The translations under genes were made by a program, and so were the position numbers. Below are positions 56,761 to 64,000 of a stretch of DNA of 64,000 nucleotides, piece by piece (position 1 is the stretch's first letter; each line of letters opens with the position of its first letter). The notes beneath the pieces were generated by a model. That model did no database searches. It was not told the DNA's origin and saw only the letters and a list, made by a program, of their open reading frames with translations. The stretch covers positions 3,731,001 to 3,795,000 of the forward strand of contig NZ_CP144906.1 of assembly GCF_036699995.1 (NCBI RefSeq), in the 5' to 3' direction. The stretch is from Clostridium beijerinckii (lineage in GTDB: Bacteria > Bacillota > Clostridia > Clostridiales > Clostridiaceae).

Positions 56761-57126
56761 AATTTTACCTATTTTTCTGTATGCCAATTATCCAGACCAT
56801 TTTTTATTTTTTGATATAAATAAATTATTACTCTGCAATAATACTTACCCTTCTATTTTTTAGCCATTCATGTAATTATTCATATTACAAAACTCTCCAT
56901 AAACGCATTATTGTATTTAGATGAGTAAATCAAAAAACTTCTATATGTAGTAAACATATTACTTTAGGTTACTCTTCAATAAATTAATATAAATTATTTT
57001 CTATTTTTATATAAAGCATACATTCTCTACCGTATATCTACATGTAGAAATTAACTTAACACTAAACACAACATATGTAAATTAATCAATTTAGTTTGCA
57101 GCCATTAAACGAGGAAGGAGGTTCAT

Positions 57127-57699
57127 ATGAATTTTGATTATATTGAAAATCTGGTGAGAAGATGTAAAAATAATGATGAAGTCGCAAAAGAAAAATTAGC
57201 TGATGAGTTTAAGCCTTTAATCTATAATATCTCAAAGAAAACTTTTGTTGATGGATACAGCATTTATGATATTCAGCAGGAATGTTATAAATCACTTTTT
57301 AAATCTGTTTCCATGTACAATTTGGAGAAGCACAGGTTTGTTGCTTATGCTACTAATGCAATAAAGAATAATGTAAATGATTTAATTAGGAAAATGAATT
57401 TTAGAAGTTCCACTGACAGTAATGATGTTTTAAGTTTTCATGATAACTTTGAAGAAGATATCCCCTCACAAGAAATATCTATCGAGGCTTCATTATGTGA
57501 AGTCTGTGATTATGAAGATTTAAAGTCAGCTCTTAAAACTTTAAATGAAGAAGAAATTGAACTTATAAATTTTGTATTTTATAAGAATCATACTGTTAAG
57601 GAATATGCCTATTTTAAAGATATGTGCTACTCTACAGCCGTTTTGAAAAAGAAAACTATTTTAAGAAAAATATTTAATAGCATCCCAGTATATTATTAA
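57127..57699 (+). CDS. small sigma-70-family factor (TcdR/UviA-like)
   Basis: A 190-residue sigma factor. Region 2 is clear (YDIQQECYKSLFKSVSMYN, then FVAYATNAIKNNVNDLIRK, about 45-95). Region 4 is a weaker helix-turn-helix (LNEEEIELINFVFYKNHTVK onward, about 140-185). There is no region 1 or 3 and no anti-sigma gene beside it. Size and the acidic linker fit the group that includes TcdR, BotR, TetR and UviA, which switch on toxin or bacteriocin genes in clostridia. GAGGAAGGAGGTTCAT precedes the ATG. Its target is not evident here. Confidence 0.78.
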   Translation: MNFDYIENLVRRCKNNDEVAKEKLADEFKPLIYNISKKTFVDGYSIYDIQQECYKSLFKSVSMYNLEKHRFVAYATNAIKNNVNDLIRKMNFRSSTDSNDVLSFHDNFEEDIPSQEISIEASLCEVCDYEDLKSALKTLNEEEIELINFVFYKNHTVKEYAYFKDMCYSTAVLKKKTILRKIFNSIPVYY

Positions 57700-57704
57700 A
57701 ATCT

Positions 57705-57740
57705 AACAGCACCAAGGTTAACATTTACCTTGGTGCTGTT
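57705..57740 (+). terminator. terminator of the sigma factor gene
   Basis: A perfect fourteen-base-pair stem AACAGCACCAAGGT/ACCTTGGTGCTGTT followed by ATTTTTATTTT. Confidence 0.88.
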
Positions 57741-57783
57741 ATTTTTATTTTACTGGAATATAAATTCCTAAAGAATAAAAAAG

Positions 57784-57828
57784 CCTAAAGTAAAAAGTAT
57801 ATTTATAACTATACTTTTCTACTTTAGG
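57784..57828 (-). terminator. terminator of the tRNA cluster
   Basis: On the minus strand a stem CCTAAAGTA-x-AAAAGTAT paired with ATACTTTT-x-TACTTTAGG is followed by TTTTTT. It lies just after the tRNA-Lys 3' end. Confidence 0.8.
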
Positions 57829-57838
57829 TTAAACAAAT

Positions 57839-57914
57839 TGGTGGCTCACCCGGGAATCGAACCCGGGACACCATGATTAAAAGTCATGTGCTCTACCGAC
57901 TGAGCTAGTGAACC
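57839..57914 (-). tRNA. tRNA-Lys(UUU)
   Basis: Cloverleaf of 76 bases with acceptor GGTTCAC/GTGAGCC, D-arm TAGCTCAGTCGGTAGAGC, anticodon loop CTTTTAA (anticodon TTT), T-arm CCGGGTTCGATTCCCGG and encoded CCA. Confidence 0.97.
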
Positions 57915-57993
57915 AAAATAATAATTATGATAGGATACTTTTGCAAATAATTAAGCTAAATCAATTTCCTTGTAGCCTACTAATATTTTTACA

Positions 57994-58070
57994 TGGGGTG
58001 AACGATGGGACTCGAACCCACGACAACCAGTGCCACAAACTGGCGCTCTACCAACTGAACTACGTTCACC
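57994..58070 (-). tRNA. tRNA-His(GUG)
   Basis: A 77-base cloverleaf including the extra 5' G (position -1) opposite a C discriminator, anticodon GTG in the loop TTGTGGC, T-arm with GGGTTCGAGTCCC and encoded CCA. Confidence 0.97.
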
Positions 58071-58074
58071 ATTA

Positions 58075-58151
<77 letters not shown>

Positions 58152-58187
58152 ATATTATTTATTATGTTGCAAACTCTTTAATTTTTT

Positions 58188-58261
58188 TGGAGCGGGTAGT
58201 GGGAATCGAACCCACCTTTCCAGCTTGGAAGGCTGGAGTATTACCGATATACGATACCCGC
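58188..58261 (-). tRNA. tRNA-Gly(UCC)
   Basis: A 74-base cloverleaf with acceptor GCGGGTA/TACCCGC, anticodon TCC in CTTCCAA, T-arm with GTGGGTTCGATTCCCAC and encoded CCA. It is the first gene of the four-tRNA transcript. Confidence 0.97.
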
Positions 58262-59216
58262 AACTAACCTGCTTGTTTATTATATGTTACATATTATAGG
58301 TTGTCAACACAAAAATTTAATTTTTTTCAAATAAAGTGCTGAATATTGTATTTTTTACCGCAATTTTACCTTATTTAGATATCTCTCACCTAGCAGTATC
58401 ACAGGCTTTGACTTTTTTATTTACTGCATTAATATAAATTTATAAATATATTTAAATTTATATCACTTTGAGTATAATGCTTTTCAATAATAAGTTTATA
58501 TTTGAAATTTTAGTAAGCAAACTGCTTAATAAATAATCTAATATTAAAACTTAATTATTTTATTTAACTAAATTTTAATATTAAATTAGAATTCACTCTC
58601 AATTATTTATTAGCCTCTTATTTTTTATTCCATGTCTTATTAAATTAAACCATAAAATAAAAATGTTAACATATGTGCTATATATATTTATAGTTACAGA
58701 GTATTATCCCGATAAACTGTATCTAATTACAGTACCACTATCTAACCAAATTCTAAATGGTTCAACTAATACTTTTTTCATTTACTCCCCTCCTAAATTT
58801 ATTTTCATAGATAATTATTTCATATTAATTTGTTATTGCCTTAAATATTTTTTATTACCTTCTAAAAAATTCAATCATATATTACACTACCTAAAAGTTT
58901 TTAATTTAAATACTAACCTCTCCTTAAGCCACATTTTTCAAGCATATTCTGAAGAATATATATTCTTATATTCTAATATTCTAGAGAATATTAGAATATT
59001 CTCTATTTCTGCATATATCCTAAGTGAGATAAATGAAAATTCAAAAGATCTCTTCAAAAAAGTTATCCTGCAAAAAGTAAGATCCAAATTTTGCATCTGA
59101 TTAACAGAGCTCTTTCATTTAATCTTTTATATTTAGAAGCATGCATTTCTTTTCTTTGATCATTCATAGAAAAAATGTATAAAAATTTTTATAAAATTTA
59201 TTAAAGGAGAACACTT
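58262..59216. other. gene-poor AT-rich interval
   Basis: About 950 bases upstream of the tRNA cluster and before the next gene. The only long plus-strand frame (58663-59100) is rich in Ile, Tyr, Phe and Leu, has no ribosome site and crosses a long palindrome, so I do not call it. The tRNA promoter must lie near 58270-58330. Confidence 0.6.
58968..58999. repeat. 32-bp near-perfect palindrome
   Basis: ATATTCTAATATTCT-AG-AGAATATTAGAATAT: two 15-base arms around AG. It could form a cruciform or be an operator for a dimeric regulator. No T tract on either side, so it is not a terminator. Confidence 0.7.
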
Positions 59217-59750
59217 ATGAGTAAAAGAAAACAAAATGAACTACCAAAAAATGATTTTGCACCAGATGAGAATGAAGAAATAATTGGTTTTACACCTGAA
59301 CCAGTCATTTCTGGCAAGTGTATTTCATCTTTTTCATTTGATGATGATGAAGATGAAAAAAATACTGCTATGTCCAATAACAGCAGTAATAATAATAATA
59401 ATAATTGTAGTTATAACAGTAATAATATATCGTCTATTAAATCTAATAATCCTACTCTAATCATCTCATTTGATGATGAAGCAGCATCTACCCAAAATGT
59501 TAAAACATCTAATTCTAATATTTTTGCAGATAATAGAAAAATTTCAGTAGCAAATGGCATGGCTCCACCTATTGATGGTGAATTCCTAGATATTAAACGA
59601 ACTTATATGCTTAGATCTTCTACTGTTAGAAAAGTTAATAAATTAAAGAGCAGGCATCCTGACTTAAATACCTATGTAAGTACTATAGTGGACATGGCTA
59701 TAGCTCACTACTATAATTACATAGTCAATGAAGGCGAAAAAAAAGAATGA
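59217..59750 (+). CDS. protein with a ribbon-helix-helix-like C-terminus
   Basis: A 177-residue protein. The first 110 residues are acidic and disordered-looking, with an Asn/Ser tract (SNNSSNNNNNNCSYNSNN, about 57-74) and two FSFDDDEDE/ISFDDEA patches that look repeated. The last 60 (DIKRTYMLRSSTVRKVNKLK, then YVSTIVDMAIAHYYNYI) match a strand-helix-helix arrangement as in Arc/CopG proteins. I infer DNA binding. AAAGGAGAACACTT precedes the ATG. Function unknown. Confidence 0.72.
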   Translation: MSKRKQNELPKNDFAPDENEEIIGFTPEPVISGKCISSFSFDDDEDEKNTAMSNNSSNNNNNNCSYNSNNISSIKSNNPTLIISFDDEAASTQNVKTSNSNIFADNRKISVANGMAPPIDGEFLDIKRTYMLRSSTVRKVNKLKSRHPDLNTYVSTIVDMAIAHYYNYIVNEGEKKE

Positions 59751-59775
59751 TCTACTAGGGTGTAATAGATCATTC
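59745..59775 (+). terminator. hairpin at the end of the ribbon-helix-helix gene
   Basis: A ten-base-pair stem GAATGATCTA/TAGATCATTC that includes the stop codon. No strong T run follows. The rest of 59776-59980 shows nothing else. Confidence 0.5.
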
Positions 59776-59996
59776 CAAATACTGGTTATCATTTATTTAA
59801 TAAGGGGTAAATAATGATTAACTATCTTATAAATTTATAATACTAGATGAATATGTCAATTGTATGACAAGCTATAATTTTCTAAATCAGTTCTTAGAAT
59901 TTTGTAATAGTCTATTTTTCTTAACTTGCCATAATATATTTTGAATATAATTTCACCGCTTTCAAATACTATAAATTATGAAAGGTGGTGAGTATA

Positions 59997-60311
59997 ATGA
60001 AAAAATTTATTGTCCCATTTTCTATTATTTTATTCTTATTGTTTAGCATGAATACAATAAACGCTTTTGCCGCTAGTAAAACTTTAACTCAAGGTCTTTA
60101 TTCTCTAAAGGACTCAGGATTATCAGCAGGCGTTGATTATAATGTTCAAAATAATTCTTCTGGTAGAGCCATGCTTCTTATAGTTGATAGCACTCAATTA
60201 ATACAGGAGTTAATTCGTTTTGAACCTAATTCTCGCAAATATACCATGAAACCGCTAAATTATGGGGATATAATTATAATAGTTACTGCAGGTAATTTAG
60301 AATTCTCTTAA
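59997..60311 (+). CDS. small secreted protein
   Basis: A 104-residue exported protein. Signal peptide MKKFIVPFSIILFLLFSMNT with a likely cut after AFA near residue 27, leaving a mature domain of about 77 residues (TLTQGLYSLKDSGLSAGVDY, then FEPNSRKYTMKPLNYGDII) of beta-strand character. I know no family. ATG 59997 is preceded by AAAGGTGGTGAGTATA; the in-frame GTGs upstream lie in the ribosome site. Confidence 0.7.
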   Translation: MKKFIVPFSIILFLLFSMNTINAFAASKTLTQGLYSLKDSGLSAGVDYNVQNNSSGRAMLLIVDSTQLIQELIRFEPNSRKYTMKPLNYGDIIIIVTAGNLEFS

Positions 60312-60441
60312 TGAGTATACTTATGATTTTATCAATACCTGCTGACTCATTGTCATCCAGCTATCTATTAATCTACTTAAGCATTTTGTATTAATATAAT
60401 GATATATTGAACTAATTTTCATTCTATATTAAAACAACTTT

Positions 60442-61335
60442 TTATTGCTTTATACGAGACAAAATTATAATTGTAGTTATAATACATGCCGTTCCAATCC
60501 ATTGTGATATTCCAAGCTCCTCATGTAACCATAATACAGACAATATAGCAGCCGATAAAGGTTCAGCTGATGATAATATGCTTGACTCTGTCGGCTTTAT
60601 ATAATTTAAACTTTCTAAGAAGCAAGTAAAAGCAATTAAAGTTCCAAATAATACTACAAATATAATAGCTAATATTGAATTAGTAGACCAAATTCCAGTG
60701 CAATTCCATGGCTGCTCAATAAAGCTGAAGGCTATTCCTCCTATTAACATCCCCCACCCAACTACTAATATGGATCCCCATTTTCTAAGAAGCAAGCGAG
60801 GTTGTAAAGTATAAAAGGCTGCTGCAAATGCTGATGCAATCCCCCAAAACAATACTAACCTTGAAATAGATATACTATGAATATTCCCCTTTGTAATGAT
60901 AAAAAATGTCCCTAGCATTGCTAGTCCAATAGCAATAATTTCTTTAAGCTTAGGAATTTTTTTATTACGAATGGCTAAATAACAAGTAATTATTACTGGT
61001 GATGAATATTGAAGTATTGTTGCTGTTGCTGCATTCCCATATTTAATTGCCGCAAAATATGTATATTGTACTCCTAGCATACCTAAAACGCTAAAAAATA
61101 TAAGACTTAGTGCATCATTCTTACTTTTCCATACTTCCCATATATTTTGCTCACCTTTCATAAAAGTATATAATAATAAGATTATTCCCGATGATAATAA
61201 ACGTATTACAACAAGCCACTCTGGACTAAATCCTTTTTTCTGAAATAAGTATTGAGCAGCAGTACCTGATATTCCCCATAACATGGCTCCTATGATTACC
61301 AGTATTATTCCTTTTATCCTTGGCTGAAAGTTCAC
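60442..61335 (-). CDS. EamA-family (DMT) transporter
   Basis: A 297-residue membrane protein with ten helices in two EamA repeats (about 8-140 and 150-295). GAMLWGISGTAAQYLF near the N-terminus and the second-repeat SSAEPLSAAILSVLWLHEEL are typical of drug/metabolite exporters such as RhaT or YdcZ relatives. The substrate cannot be predicted. It diverges from an AraC-type regulator that probably controls it. AAAAGGAGGAAGCAT precedes the start. Confidence 0.88.
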   Translation of the reverse strand: MNFQPRIKGIILVIIGAMLWGISGTAAQYLFQKKGFSPEWLVVIRLLSSGIILLLYTFMKGEQNIWEVWKSKNDALSLIFFSVLGMLGVQYTYFAAIKYGNAATATILQYSSPVIITCYLAIRNKKIPKLKEIIAIGLAMLGTFFIITKGNIHSISISRLVLFWGIASAFAAAFYTLQPRLLLRKWGSILVVGWGMLIGGIAFSFIEQPWNCTGIWSTNSILAIIFVVLFGTLIAFTCFLESLNYIKPTESSILSSAEPLSAAILSVLWLHEELGISQWIGTACIITTIIILSRIKQ

Positions 61336-61612
61336 TATGCTTCCTCCTTTTTGTATTTATTCTTAATTAATCTATATACATTGCAAAAATAATCCTTCAT
61401 CATAATTCTAAAAATATTGCAAGAATCTTAGCCCTAATTGTGCATTGTTAAATATGCATTATGAATTTCAACATATATATTATGATTTGCACTATCTATT
61501 GCAGCAAGTTGCAATTATATTGATTTAATCAAACAAATATGTAATAATTTTATTATTATTTCTGGCATTAAACAATTAATATATTATCAGAAATTAAAAC
61601 TATATTAGCGAG

Positions 61613-62524
61613 ATGATAAGAATGCAGGCAACAAGAATAGAAGTAAATGATGATTTGCAAGAAACAATAAAACATGGTTCTCATGATTTTCCATTAGCAA
61701 TTTACACTGACAAATTTGATCTATTTGAAGATGGGTATATAAGATGGCATTGGCATAGGGAAGTACAATTTTCATATTCACTATATGATAAAGTAGTTGT
61801 ATATATAGAAGATGAAGAAATAATCTTATCTCCAGGAGAAGGAATTATGATAAATTCAAATGTACTTCATCAAATTAAACCATACGATAATAGCAATTGT
61901 ATGATGTTTTCTATTGATTTTGATTCAACTTTAATTGGAGGAAGTGAAGAATCACTTATCGAAAAGAAGTACTTATCACCAATTATTGAGAGCAATAATT
62001 TGAAGTTTATATCTTTAAAACTTGACGTTCCATGGCAAAAGAGAATATTAGCTCATCTGGAGCAAGTTTTTATATTATCTCATGAAAAAGCATATGGATA
62101 TGAATTAGAAATGAAAAATTATCTAAGTATTGTTTGGCTAAACTTAATGAAAGAAATAAAAGAAGATATTAAAAGAACTGTACCTTCGGAATCAAATGAT
62201 GATGAACGTGTAAAAATGGCAATGCAATATATTCAAAATCATTATGCAGATAATATTGATCTAGCTAGTATCGCAAGGGCTGCAAATATCAGTAAAAGTG
62301 AGTGCTGTCGAAGTTTTAAAAGAATTTTGAAAGTAACTCCTTTTGAATATCTAATGGAATACAGAGTTTCAAAAGCAGCAGAGCTACTTCTAAAAAATAA
62401 GGATTCCATTTCTAATATTTCTCTTGATGTAGGTTTTAATGGCATAAGTTACTTTGGAAAAGTATTTAAAAAATACAGGAAGTGCTCTCCATCTGAATAT
62501 AGAAATAAATATTGCAACAGGTAA
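61613..62524 (+). CDS. AraC-family regulator
   Basis: A 303-residue regulator with an N-terminal cupin effector domain (WHWHREVQFSYSLYDKVVVY, about 43-62, and LSPGEGIMINSNVLHQI) and a C-terminal pair of helix-turn-helix motifs (DLASIARAANISKSECCRSF and ISNISLDVGFNGISYFGKVF). It diverges from the EamA gene; the 277 bases between hold AT-rich DNA with TGCATT and ATTGCA-type repeats that may be operators. The start is either 61613 or the ATG nine bases later; the ribosome site is weak. Confidence 0.87.
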   Translation: MIRMQATRIEVNDDLQETIKHGSHDFPLAIYTDKFDLFEDGYIRWHWHREVQFSYSLYDKVVVYIEDEEIILSPGEGIMINSNVLHQIKPYDNSNCMMFSIDFDSTLIGGSEESLIEKKYLSPIIESNNLKFISLKLDVPWQKRILAHLEQVFILSHEKAYGYELEMKNYLSIVWLNLMKEIKEDIKRTVPSESNDDERVKMAMQYIQNHYADNIDLASIARAANISKSECCRSFKRILKVTPFEYLMEYRVSKAAELLLKNKDSISNISLDVGFNGISYFGKVFKKYRKCSPSEYRNKYCNR

Positions 62525-62671
62525 AGTAATTATAAAATATATACTATATCTACGGCGCTATAGCTTGCTTTTATTAATAACATGAGCATTTTATATATTT
62601 ACGGAATATTATATATATAAAGAAACTCTATAGTAATATTTATAAAAATTAATCCGTAGGAGATGTAATTT

Positions 62672-63238
62672 ATGTTAGAAAATAATAGTAATTATATCCT
62701 AGATAATAAAAGTGGTAAATTACAAGAAGTAGTTAGTATTCCTATTTCTTTATATAAATCAATGAGAGGAAGATACTTTGTAGGCCAGACAGAAACTTTA
62801 TGGGTTGGTAATGGTTCAAATGCCTGGGCTGGTTTAGTAAATCCACGTAATTCAGATGTCAATTTATATGCAAATGTATTTACTATTTCAAATTTATCTA
62901 ATGACTATTTAACTGCCCAAATATGGTTAAATACTAGTTTTCCTGAAAAAGCTTGTGTATCCCGTAAGACCTCTCCAACCAACACTGCGTTAAAGCCAAT
63001 ACCAAAAAACAAGGTAGATATTAGATTTATTGAATCTACTAGAATTGTTCCTAAAGATGGAGTTAATGTATATGAAAGAATAGTACCTCCTAATACAACA
63101 TTAGTAGGTGAGGAAGATGGAAAGTTTATAGAATCTCCAGGTGGAAACTATACTCTAATTATAAAATCATCAAATTTAACAATTGATAAAGTAGTAGTGG
63201 CATTTGGATGGTGGGAAAAACCAATATGTAAAAAGTAG
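62672..63238 (+). CDS. DUF6143-family protein
   Basis: A 188-residue protein with no signal peptide and mostly beta structure. VSIPISLYKSMRGRYFVGQT, WAGLVNPRNSDVNLYANVFT and VYERIVPPNTTLVGEEDGKF match the DUF6143 family as I recall it from clostridia. Function unknown. CCGTAGGAGATGTAATTT precedes the ATG. Confidence 0.72.
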   Translation: MLENNSNYILDNKSGKLQEVVSIPISLYKSMRGRYFVGQTETLWVGNGSNAWAGLVNPRNSDVNLYANVFTISNLSNDYLTAQIWLNTSFPEKACVSRKTSPTNTALKPIPKNKVDIRFIESTRIVPKDGVNVYERIVPPNTTLVGEEDGKFIESPGGNYTLIIKSSNLTIDKVVVAFGWWEKPICKK

Positions 63239-63345
63239 ATTCTGTTAAATAGCTCGCCTAATGGTCCGCTCATATGAATAATTATTTTTAACTCGCATAT
63301 AATATGATTGCTTCTCATTATGTTATTATTTATGGAATCCATTTT

Positions 63346-63370
63346 GACTCCTCAATTGGAGTCTTTTTTA
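63346..63370 (+). terminator. terminator after the DUF6143 gene
   Basis: Stem GACTCC/GGAGTC with loop TCAATT, then TTTTTT. Confidence 0.8.
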
Positions 63371-63512
63371 TGGAAAGAATTATTTATCAGAAATTAGAAT
63401 TATTTAAACTTATCCTTCATATAATTAAAGGAAACCTCTTGAGTGTTATTTTTTTGTTCTCTTGGTTACCCTTCATTCATAGCTACTTTTTGTTTTAATC
63501 CATTCACTTTTG

Positions 63513-63540
63513 AGCCCCTTATTTTAGGGGCTTTTATTAT
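63513..63540 (+). terminator. second terminator with no gene before it
   Basis: Stem AGCCCCT/AGGGGCT with loop TATTTT, then TTTATTATTT. The 140 bases between this and the previous terminator have only a dubious 42-codon hydrophobic frame starting at 63370. Confidence 0.7.
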
Positions 63541-63714
63541 TTCTTCCATGAATAATTTTATGAAATATTCGCAAACTAAAATGTCTTCATAATCAAATCA
63601 GTGCTCCATTTTTGATCTATTTAATTTTAAATATGTGATATTTACATTGTGCATTATTTAAGATATATTAGGCATGGTATAAATCCCCCACAAATATTAA
63701 TTATCACATACATA

Positions 63715-63742
63715 AAAATGTCCCTTTATTGGGGCATTTTTA
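63715..63742. terminator. terminator before the GNAT gene end
   Basis: Stem AAAATGTCCC/GGGGCATTTT (one G-T pair), T run on both strands. It serves the minus-strand acetyltransferase. Confidence 0.75.
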
Positions 63743-63793
63743 CTATATTCTCATTGAAAATGGCATAATATGAGTTAAATTTATTTACCTATA

Positions 63794-64000
63794 TCACCCC
63801 AGATTCTTTTTCATCAATATATGCAGACAATCTTCCTCTAAATAAGCTTCTCCCTGCTTTTCATACCCTTGTTTTTCATAAAATTCTGCAACTCGTGCCT
63901 GTCCTGACAACATTACGCTTTTTCCACCTTCTCGAGTAATACTATCTTCTGCAACATTAAGCATTTTGGCTCCAATATTTTTCCCTCGCCATTCCTTTAA
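63794..64000 (-). CDS. GNAT-family acetyltransferase, 3' end only
   Basis: The last 68 residues of a minus-strand gene whose start lies beyond the window. GKNIGAKMLNVAEDSI is the acetyl-CoA pyrophosphate loop region, and QARVAEFYEKQGYEKQGEAY with the closing CLHILMKKNL is the usual GNAT ending of the ElaA type. Substrate unknown. Confidence 0.8.
   Translation of the reverse strand, partial: LKEWRGKNIGAKMLNVAEDSITREGGKSVMLSGQARVAEFYEKQGYEKQGEAYLEEDCLHILMKKNLG

Noticed and set aside
58663..59100. 145-codon plus-strand frame before the ribbon-helix-helix gene
   Set aside because: Composition dominated by Ile, Tyr, Phe and Leu as in translated AT-rich noncoding DNA; no ribosome site; a long palindrome inside.

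Overview
The window is AT-rich, low-GC Gram-positive DNA. Shine-Dalgarno sequences are strong (AGGAGG type) and ATG, GTG and TTG starts are all used. Most proteins look like those of Clostridium sensu stricto, closest in style to the solventogenic C. beijerinckii / C. saccharoperbutylacetonicum group; this is judged by protein character only, as no search was run.

Region by region. (1) 0.2-5.7 kb: a minus-strand operon of CoA-transferase, GntP-family permease and MaoC hydratase. It has a near-consensus sigma-54 promoter, two upstream palindromes and an adjacent sigma-54 activator, and best fits uptake and use of a short hydroxy acid such as 3-hydroxybutyrate. (2) 6-12.4 kb: a GH18 protein with no normal start codon, an aldo/keto reductase, an iron-sulfur flavoprotein diverging from an HxlR regulator, a frameshifted chemotaxis receptor and the remnant of a transposase. 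(3) 12.4-18.2 kb: a response regulator/histidine kinase pair and a secreted protein that share an 11-bp direct-repeat box in their promoters, a Crp/Fnr regulator, a HAD phosphatase and a cell-wall-binding protein. (4) 18.4-21.4 kb: an M-box (Mg2+) riboswitch in front of a soluble MgtE-N/CBS protein and an Nramp-related transporter. (5) 21.7-30 kb: a RodA/FtsW protein, a three-gene unsaturated-uronate module (KdgF-like, DhuI-like, DhuD/KduD-like) with a divergent AraC regulator, a GH19 lysin, a lipoprotein, an AbrB-like regulator and a DUF1646 ion transporter with a riboswitch-like leader. (6) 30.5-35.4 kb: a large multi-PAS kinase, an SdpI-like protein, a YbaK deacylase and a wall-binding protein. 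(7) 35.7-50.0 kb: a PBSX-like contractile tail operon on the minus strand with no capsid, terminase, integrase or repressor genes, best read as a tailocin. It includes a programmed -1 frameshift in the tail assembly chaperone and a 186-nt hairpin between the tube and chaperone genes. (8) 50.5-57.7 kb: a lipoprotein, a KptA-type RNA 2'-phosphotransferase, a pair of hybrid kinases and a small sigma factor. (9) 57.8-58.3 kb: four tRNA genes (Lys, His, Arg, Gly). (10) 58.3-64 kb: sparse DNA with a ribbon-helix-helix-like protein, a small secreted protein, an EamA transporter diverging from an AraC regulator, a DUF6143 protein and the 3' end of a GNAT acetyltransferase.

The strongest items for follow-up are the switchable leader of the DUF1646 gene, the stand-alone tail operon with its frameshift and large hairpin, the shared two-component operator box, and the sigma-54 circuit at the left end.
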